Source: Triticum aestivum (lineage: Eukaryota; Streptophyta; Magnoliopsida; Poales; Poaceae). Taken from it: a stretch of DNA of 64,000 bases. The notes under the pieces are model-generated. The model did not search any database and was not told where the DNA came from. It saw nothing but the letters and a program-made list of their open reading frames with translations. Below, in pieces: positions 57,152-64,000 of the stretch. The translations under genes were made by a program, and so were the position numbers. Position 1 is the first letter of the stretch, and the number at the start of each line of letters is the position of its first letter. The stretch spans positions 689,133,394 to 689,197,393 of the forward strand of contig NC_057803.1 of assembly GCF_018294505.1 (NCBI RefSeq), read 5' to 3'.

Positions 57152-60100
57152 ATGCGCCGGTAATGGATGTACGATGACCGATGCTCTCCCCAGTTCGTTG
57201 ATGGCGTGCATACTTTTCTGGTTGCGGCTCAGGTAAACAAGCGGGCGGATGGTTTTATGCCTTGTCCATGTGCTGGCTGTAAGAATGGTCACAATTACTC
57301 TAACTCAAGAACCATTCACGTCCACCTGTTTGAGTCCGGTTTCATGCCCCACTATAATGTTTGGACCAAGCACGAAGAAAGAGGGGTTATGATGGAAGAC
57401 AATGAAGAAGAAGAGGACGACGATAGCTATCCTTGCCATGGGTTCCCGGAATACGATGATACAACAATGGGGGAAGAAGCTGAGCCGGTCATGCGGGAAG
57501 AAGATGAAGAAGATGCATCAGATGAGCCCCCTGATGATCTAGGTCGGGCCATTGCCGATGCAAAGAGAAACTGCGCAAGCGAAAAGGATATTGAGAAGTT
57601 GCAGCGCATGTTAGAGGATCACAAGAAATTGTTGTACCCGAATTGCGAAGGTGACAAGAGAAAGCTGGGCACCACACTGGAATTGCTGCAATGGAAGGCA
57701 GAGAATGGTGTATCTGACAAGGGATTTGGAAAGTTGCTGGTAATGATAAAGAATATGCTTCCAAAGGACAACGAATTGCCCGAGAGTATGTACGAAGCAA
57801 AGAAGGTTGTCTGCCCTCTAGGTTTAGAGGTGCAGAAGATACATGCATGCCCTAATGACGGCATCCTCTACCGCGGTGAGTACGAGGATTTGAACGTGTG
57901 CCTGATATGCAGTGCATTGTGCTATAAGATCATCCACGATGACCAGACGAGGGCGAGCGCCCCAGGAAGAGGATTCTTGCAAAGGTGATGTGGTATGCTC
58001 CTATAATACCACGGTTGAAACGTTTGTTCCAGAATAAAGAGCATGCCAAGGTGATGCGATGGCACGGAGAAGCCCGTAAGAAAGACGAAAAGTTGAGAGT
58101 ACCTGTTGACGGGTCGCAGTGGAGAAAAATCGAGAGAGAGTACATGGAGGAGTTTGCAGGTGACCCAAGGAATGTATGGTTTGGTCTAAGCGCAGATGGC
58201 ATTAATCCTTTTGGGGAGCAGAGCAGCAACCATAGCACGTGGCCTGTGACTCTATGTTTGTATAACCTTCCTCCTTGGTTGTGCATGAAGCGGAAGTTCA
58301 TTATGATTCCAGTGCTCATCCAAGGCCCTAAGAAACCAGGCAACGACATTGATGTGTACCTAAGGCCATTAGTTGAAGAACTATTACAGCCGTGGAATGG
58401 AAAAGGTGTATGTGCGTGGGATGATCACAAACAGGAAGAATATGACCTAAAGGCGTTGCTATTCGTGACCATCAATGATTGGCCTACTCTCAGTAACCTT
58501 TCAGGACAGACACACAAGGGATACCGCGATGCACGCATTGTTTGGATGATACCGACAATATATATTTGGATAGTTGTAGGAAGAATGTGTACCTGGGACA
58601 TCATAGATTTCTTCCGAGCAGGCATCCCGTAAGAAAGAAAGCCAAGCATTTCAAAGGTGAGGCGGATCACCGGACGAAGCCTCGCCACCGTACTGGTGCT
58701 GATGTACATGATATGGCCAAGGATTTGAAGGTAATCTTTGGAAAGGGTCCTGGCGGACAACCTGTTCCGAAGGACGCTAACGGACGCGCACCCATGTGGA
58801 AGAAGAAATCTATATTTTGGGACCTACCCTGTTGGAAAGACCTAGAGGTCCTCTCCGCAATTGACGTGATGCACGTGACGAAGAATCTTTGTGTGACCCT
58901 GCTTGGCTTCTTGGGCGTGTATGGGAAGACAAAAGATACACCGGAGGCATGGGAGGACCAGCAACGTATGCACGGAAAAGACGACATACATCAGGGTCAG
59001 GCCAGCTACGCTCTTACCAAATAAGAGAAGGAAATCTTCTTTGAATGCCTGCTCAGTATGAAGGTACCGTCTGGCTTCTCGTCGAATATAAAGGGAATAA
59101 TAAATATGACAGAGAAAAAGTTCCAGAACCTAAAGTCTCATGACTGCCACGTGATTATGATGCAACTGCTTCCGGTTGCATTGAGGGGGCTTCTACCGGA
59201 AAACGTTTGATTAGCCATTGTGAAGCTATGTGCATTCCTCAATGCAATCTCTCAGAAGGTAATCGATCCAGAAATCACAACAAGGTTACAGAATGATTTG
59301 GTGCAATGTCTTGTCAGTTTCGAGTTGGTGTTCCCACCATCCTTCTTCAACATCATGACGAACGTCCTAGTTCACCTTTGCGAAGAGATTGACGTTTTGG
59401 GTCCTGTATTTCTACATAATATGTTCCCCTTCGAGAGATTCATGGGAGTCTTGAAGAAATATGTTCATAACCGTGCTAGGCCAGAAGGAAGCATCTCGAA
59501 GGGCCATGAAAATGAGGAGGTCATTGGGTTTTGTATTGACTTTATTCCTGACCTTAAGCCGGTTGGTGTTCCTGAATCGCGGCATAAGGGCAGACTGGAT
59601 GGAAAAGGCATGCTAGGAGGGGATCAAATAATATGTATGGACGAGCATTCTCTCACTGAAGAACACTACACAGTTCTACAGAATTCCGCCTTGGTGGCTC
59701 CGTATATGGAGGAACGCAAGAATTTTCTACACTCCAAACACCCGAAGCAGTCGGACGACTGGATTACACGTGAACAAACGAGGACTTTCGCTGGTTGGTT
59801 GCAGACACATGCCATGCATGATGACGATATTGAAGATGACATGTACTTGCTGTCCCAGTTACCATCTTCGAATATAATGACTTTCAAAGGGTACGAGATA
59901 AATGGGAATACATTTTACACGATTGCCCAAGATAAGAAGAGCACCAACCAAAATAGTGGTGTCTGCTTTGATGCAACAACCAACACAGGAAAGGAAACAT
60001 ATTATGGTTACATAGAGGACATATGGGAACTTAACTATGGAGGTGGTTTGAAGGTCCCTTTGTTTCGGTGCAAATGGGTCAATATGGCACGAGGCGGGGT

Positions 60101-60491
60101 AAAGGAAGACCTGCAGTACGGAATGACAACAGTGGATCTCAACAATCTTGCGTATGCAGATGAACCATTCGTCCTAGCCAACGATATGGCACAAGTTTTC
60201 TATGTGAAAGACATGTCTACCAGGCCGAGAAAAAGAAAAGATAAGAAAGCGAATGGATCGTACGATGAGCCAAAGCGCCACATAGTTCTTTCAGGGAAAA
60301 GAAACATCGTGGGAGTGGATGACAAGACAGACATGTCAAAAGATTATGAAAAGTTTGAAGAAATTACTCCATTCATAGTGAATATTGATCCGAGCATCCA
60401 GTTAAATGATGAAGATTGTCCATGGTTACGGCACAAAGGGACACAAGAGAAGAAAAAGTGTGACACCCAAAGATCCCACACTGACGTGTGA
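57152..60491 (+). pseudogene. CACTA 2 tnpD transposase
   Basis: ATG at 57152 with TAA at codon 4, then WMYDDRCSPQFVDGVHTF. Domains in order: transposase-associated zinc domain (CPCAGCKNGHNYSNSRTIHV); acidic linker; Transposase_21/TNPD core (KIHACPNDGILYRGEY, MWYAPIIPRLKRLFQNKEHA, LFVTINDWPTLSNLSGQ, IDVMHVTKNLC); DUF4218 (FPPSFFNIMTNVLVHLCEE, HNMFPFERFMGVLKKY); and a DUF4216-like part (PLFRCKWVN, EPFVLANDMAQVFYV). Frameshifts lie near 57955 and 58530 and stops near 59022 and 59208. From 59220 on, 423 codons are open. The enzyme would cut at the CACTA ends, but this copy is inactive. Confidence 0.88.
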
Positions 60492-60639
60492 TAGGATTCA
60501 CCGTCATCACTTTCTTCTGTAATGACTTTCCAGACGTATATATCTGGAAAGTGCCGCTTCAAAACCGGAGGGAATCTTTGTATTAGTTAGGGTACTTATG
60601 TGTTTTGGTATTTGAAACGCGAAGAAATTTTATGTGCAA

Positions 60640-61145
60640 AAACTGGATGCACTACGTCTACAAATTAGTTCGTCAAATAATTCAAATTTAAACTATTCAA
60701 ATTTGAAAACTACTGCCACTAACAGAAAGTTTGTAATTTTTTGTAACTATAGAAAAAATATTCAGAAATAAATAAATGAAAATAAATAAAGTAGAAAAGA
60801 AAAAAAATTGTTGAGACAAAAACTAAATTAAAAAAAATAAACTATTCAAATTTGAAAACTACTAGCACTAACAGAAAGTTTTTAATTTTTTGTAACTATA
60901 GAAAAAATATTCAGAAATAAATAAATGAAAATGAATAAACTAGAAAATAAAAAAACTAAAATTTTGTTGACAAAAAAACTGAATTGAAAAAAATAAACTA
61001 TTCAAATTTGAAAACCACTCGCACTAACTGAAAGTTTGTAATTTTTTGTACCTAAAGAAAAAATATTCAGAATTAAATAAATGACAATAAATAAAGTAGA
61101 AAAGAAAAAACTAAATTTTTGTTGAGACAAAAAGTAAATAAAAAA
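60640..61145. repeat. About 160-bp AT-rich tandem repeat, three copies
   Basis: Units with aaactattcaaatttgaaaa, gcactaac-gaaagtttgtaa and aaaaaatattcagaa start at about 60680, 60838 and 60998. They follow the tnpD stop within CACTA 2 and contain no gene. Confidence 0.9.
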
Positions 61146-61384
61146 AGTCCACCTACTGGGCCACAGCGGCCTGCATACGACTAGAAACCCAACCTGTAGT
61201 TGGGCTAGGACGCAGGCCCGCTAGCCCAGTAGGCCCAACAGGGCAGAGTAGAAGAGGTAGGCCCACAAGGCCTGCATTAGAGAGGAGCTCAATGCAGTGC
61301 CCGCACCGGGGCTTATAAACTGGCCTCGGCGCTCCTCGACTAGCGAGGTGGGACTAAACTTGCGCACCGCCTGGAGCCAGCGCA

Positions 61385-61556
61385 CCCCCTTTAGTACCGG
61401 GTGGTTGCTCGAACCGGTACTAAAGAGGGGGGGGGGTCTTTAGTACCGGTTTTAGCCACCACCCGATACTAAAGGGGGTGTGCTTCCCGCCGCTTCGCCT
61501 GACCAAAACAGAACTTTAGTACCGATTGGTGGCTCCAACCGGTACTAAAGGTAGTT
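61385..61556. repeat. Internal block of CACTA subterminal-type repeats
   Basis: Three pairs of opposed tttagtaccgg / ccggtactaaag motifs, with a G10 run at 61428-61437, lie between tnpD and the next gene. These motifs are the same as those at the left end of the element. No cactag terminus is beside them, so this is an internal cluster or the scar of another CACTA end. Confidence 0.8.
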
Positions 61557-62060
61557 TCTATATAACTAGACACTTCAAAAAAATTGTCAGTTTCCCTTTG
61601 CTTCTGCTCCTCTGCCACGTCGCCGCCGCCCCTTGTCGCTGCCCCCGTCCAGCCCGTCGCCGCCCCCGTCCCGCGCCGTCGCCGTCCCCGTCGTCGCCAT
61701 CCCCGTCACGCCGTCGCCCCGTCCCGCGCCATCGCCGTCCGGCCCCTCACCTCGCCATCACCGTCGCGCGCGACCTCGGCTCGCCTTCGCCATCGCCTGG
61801 TCCTCGCCATCGCGCGCGCTGTGAGCCCCTCCCGCGGCCTCTCCTCCCTCCAATCCACCGCGCCGCCGCCGCCGCCCGCCGCACGCGCGCACACACAAAC
61901 ACACTACACGCGCGCACACACACACACACACTCACTCACACTACACGCGCGCGCACACACACACACTCACACTACACGCGCGCGCACACACACACAATTT
62001 TTTCTGTTTTTCTGTTTTTCATTCAAAGTTTTAGATGAATTAATTAATTAGATTAGATTA
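61557..62060 (+). promoter_or_regulatory. GC-rich leader with (CA)n/(CG)n microsatellite before tnpA
   Basis: A TATA-like tctatataac at 61557 is followed by C/CG-rich sequence (to about 61890), then (ac)n blocks alternating with cgcgcg (61885-61996). Long Pro/Arg and Thr/His frames here are composition artefacts. The stretch 62060-62340 is AT-rich, with a duplicated segment (atagtatatagaaatgttag at 62068 and 62170) and no gene. Confidence 0.5.
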
Positions 62061-62360
62061 ATGTCAAATAGTATATAGAAATGTTAGAAATGTTATAGAA
62101 ATGTTATAGAAATGTCACAAATTTTAGAAATGTTAGTTTTAGCTAGATGCATTAGATTAATGTCAAATAGTATATAGAAATGTTAGAAATGTTCTAGAAA
62201 TGTTATAGATATGTCAGAAATTCTAGAAGTGTTAGTTTTAGCTAGATGAATTATATTAATTTCAATTTTTTATATAAATTTTAGTTTTTAGTTTCTTATA
62301 ATTTTAGTTATACAAATTTAGAATTTGCATATAAGATATCACAATTCAATCATTTAAAAA

Positions 62361-62826
62361 ATGTTACTTTTTCGGCGTATAGTATTTGTTCTCGACAATG
62401 CCCGGCCCGCATCCTCGCCGTTGACCTGTTCGCGACGACGTCCTGCTTCAGAGGACCCATGTCCGGGACTGGGCTCCGCCGGGCTGACACTGGGAGGTGC
62501 TACATTCAGGGGCTCGCCGCTTGGTGAGGAACCCGGGTCCAGTCGTCAACCCTGAGCTCCTTTCGTGGTGTTCCCGTGGGACACTTTTGGTGCGGAGGGA
62601 GCTGTCCCCGCCGGAGGTGGTGCGTTGCCGTGTCAGGGAGGAGGATGAGCACGTCCGTCGCTACATGGCTGTTATGGACGTCAGGCTCTCCAATACCTGG
62701 CAGAGTCTTTGGGGAGATCACCGGAACTATGATCATGTGATGGTTCCTTCTCTTTGGGTGTCCACCGCCCGGCCCTCAGGAACCGCGAGTGGCCTTGATT
62801 ATTCTGTAATATACGATCTTTATTAG
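62361..62826 (+). pseudogene. CACTA 2 second-gene exon, unknown domain
   Basis: Two overlapping frames (62361-62555 and 62497-62826) together look like one protein segment. The second contains VVRCRVREEDEHVRRYMAVM and RLSNTWQSLWGDH, ending SGLDYSVIYDLY. A frame change is needed near 62500-62555. The block sits at the start of the tnpA-like gene. I do not recognise a named domain. Confidence 0.5.
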
Positions 62827-63000
62827 CTAGCTAGCTAGTGATGTATTCGATATATAATATTCGAGACGATGTATTCGAGATAATATATTATTCGAGACGA
62901 TGCATATTATGTACAATGATTCAGGATTTCCTCTTATTGATTGATTTCATGCATGCATATTCTAATTTGAATACTAAATTGTTTTATATTTCTTCTGGAT

Positions 63001-63840
63001 TTGTTAAATAAAAGCTATGGGGACAGTACCGGCAGAGAGGGAGAAGAGGCCCTGTTCGAGATCATACGCTCCCCTTGCTCGCCAGCTAATCGAAATGAAG
63101 AAGATGACGGCTCCCAATATCTGAACAATACCGGGAAGGGTGATGATATGATATTCGATCGCGAGGACCGAATTGATGAAGTCATGGATTATGATGGAGA
63201 AGAAATTAATGATTATGATGGCGAAAGAAATGTTGATCTTGATATAACAGAGACCGGCGAGGTATATTTATATAAGCAGGCATCTGGTGATCATCAAATG
63301 ATTTAAATGATCTGAAGATATATTAACGAATCGATCTTTCTTCTTTTCAGCTCTCCGGATTGAGCAAATCTTCTATAGGCAGAGTAGTGTGAGGCCTGGG
63401 AAAAAAGTTGAAGGACGGCGTAAAGTTGAACATCGAGGCCATCAAAGCTAATGGTGAACCAATAGCGCCTAAGAACATTGCGAACAAGTTCGTTCGTCAG
63501 TGCGGAGTTCTTGTGAAGGACAAACTGCCGATCTCCCTTCAAGAATGGAAAGAGCCATCAAAGCCCCGTCTAGATCTTACTTTTGTCGATGAGAGAGCAA
63601 AAATAGCACTTTGGGAAGATCTCATGGAACATTTCACCCTACCAGATCATTTCACAGTTGCAGATGTGCAGAAAGTCAAGGACGCTCCTCTGAGGAACAT
63701 GGCAATTGCATTCGACAACCACAAGAAAACTGTATGGAGTAAATATGTCAAAGCAGGAAAGAAGACTCTAGAATTCAAGGGAACACTGGAGAACCAAGGA
63801 GAACACTAGGACGATTTCGTGAAATTCAAGGAATCAGAAT
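63001..63840 (+). pseudogene. CACTA 2 tnpA-like gene (Transposase_24 type)
   Basis: The first part (to 63261) is an acidic segment (EEDDGSQYLNNTGKGDD, VMDYDGEEINDYDGE). A GT-AG intron fits 63262-63350, and both sides are in phase. The next exon has TGA at 63390, then KLKDGVKLNIEAIKANGEPI, FVRQCGVLVKDKLPISLQEW and VDERAKIALWEDLMEHFTL, matching the Plant transposase Ptta/En/Spm family (PF03004) as I know it. It stops at 63807. Related residues (DDFVKFKESELSKER) continue beyond in the same frame. The gene is broken and may also run past the window edge. Confidence 0.7.
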
Positions 63841-64000
63841 TATCTAAGGAACGGTAAAAAACAAGGCCAATGCCGCAAAAAATGAGCAATTCCATAGGCT
63901 GGGGCCAGGTGGCTACGTGTTGGCAATGCCTAAGTGGGATAAGTCTGAGAAGGAGATGCAGGCTGCACAGGTCACTCCTGTTACATTGAGCTGGCCCCCC

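Larger units (their letters stand above)
55850..64000 (+). mobile_element. CACTA transposon 2, left part, runs off the window
   Basis: It begins cactagtagaaaaagggtc, a classic CACTA terminus, preceded by gag (55847-55849), the likely 3-bp target copy. Subterminal taccggtt/aaccggta repeats follow to about 56100. Genes in order are a small coiled-coil/membrane ORF, tnpD and a tnpA-like gene. The right terminus is not in the window, so size and right duplication cannot be checked. Confidence 0.88.

Noticed and set aside
61526..62051. Long Pro/Arg and Thr/His frames
   Set aside because: GC-rich leader and (CA)n microsatellite, not coding.

Overview
This window is intergenic DNA from a large, repeat-rich grass genome, almost certainly a Triticeae (wheat, Aegilops, barley or rye type). 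The evidence is a nest of transposable elements of Triticeae type: an Angela/BARE1-like Copia element, a Fatima-like non-autonomous Gypsy element, two Sabrina-like Athila-lineage Gypsy elements, WHAM/Sumana-like Gypsy elements and two CACTA DNA transposons. Family names rest on remembered terminal and coding motifs and were not searched. No host gene, tRNA, rRNA or CRISPR array was found.

The layout is a nest up to four levels deep, and most insertions are fixed by 5-bp target duplications. Bases 1-662 and 52767 onward are the old substrate, CACTA-like sequence. Retrotransposon A (663-52761, duplication tttgc) lies in it. Two elements sit inside A's 5' LTR. One is an Angela-like element (776-18594, duplication ctaac), itself split in its pol gene by a Fatima-like element (6270-15381, duplication atgga). 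The other is an outer Sabrina-like element (18928-49383, duplication ggtct). The outer Sabrina carries three further insertions: a solo LTR (20614-22121, duplication ctcct), a reversed second Sabrina (22426-32675) and a reversed gag-pro-only WHAM-like element (36529-44943, duplication atggt). From 52.8 kb the window holds an internally deleted CACTA transposon, interrupted at 55850 by a second, larger CACTA element. That element has a tnpD gene, a small coiled-coil/membrane gene and a tnpA gene, and runs off the right edge.

Nearly all transposon proteins carry stop codons or frameshifts, often of the C-to-T kind expected from decay of methylated DNA. The notable survivors are accessory genes. 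The Fatima-like element carries an antisense gene with its own TATA box and six phase-compatible exons that together make one open frame of 894 codons. The Sabrina elements carry a coiled-coil ORF in the position where retroviruses have env, preceded in both copies by a splice-acceptor-like site. The CACTA element carries a small coiled-coil/transmembrane ORF upstream of tnpD. Both Sabrina copies share one in-frame stop between reverse transcriptase and RNase H, which is unexpected for independent decay.
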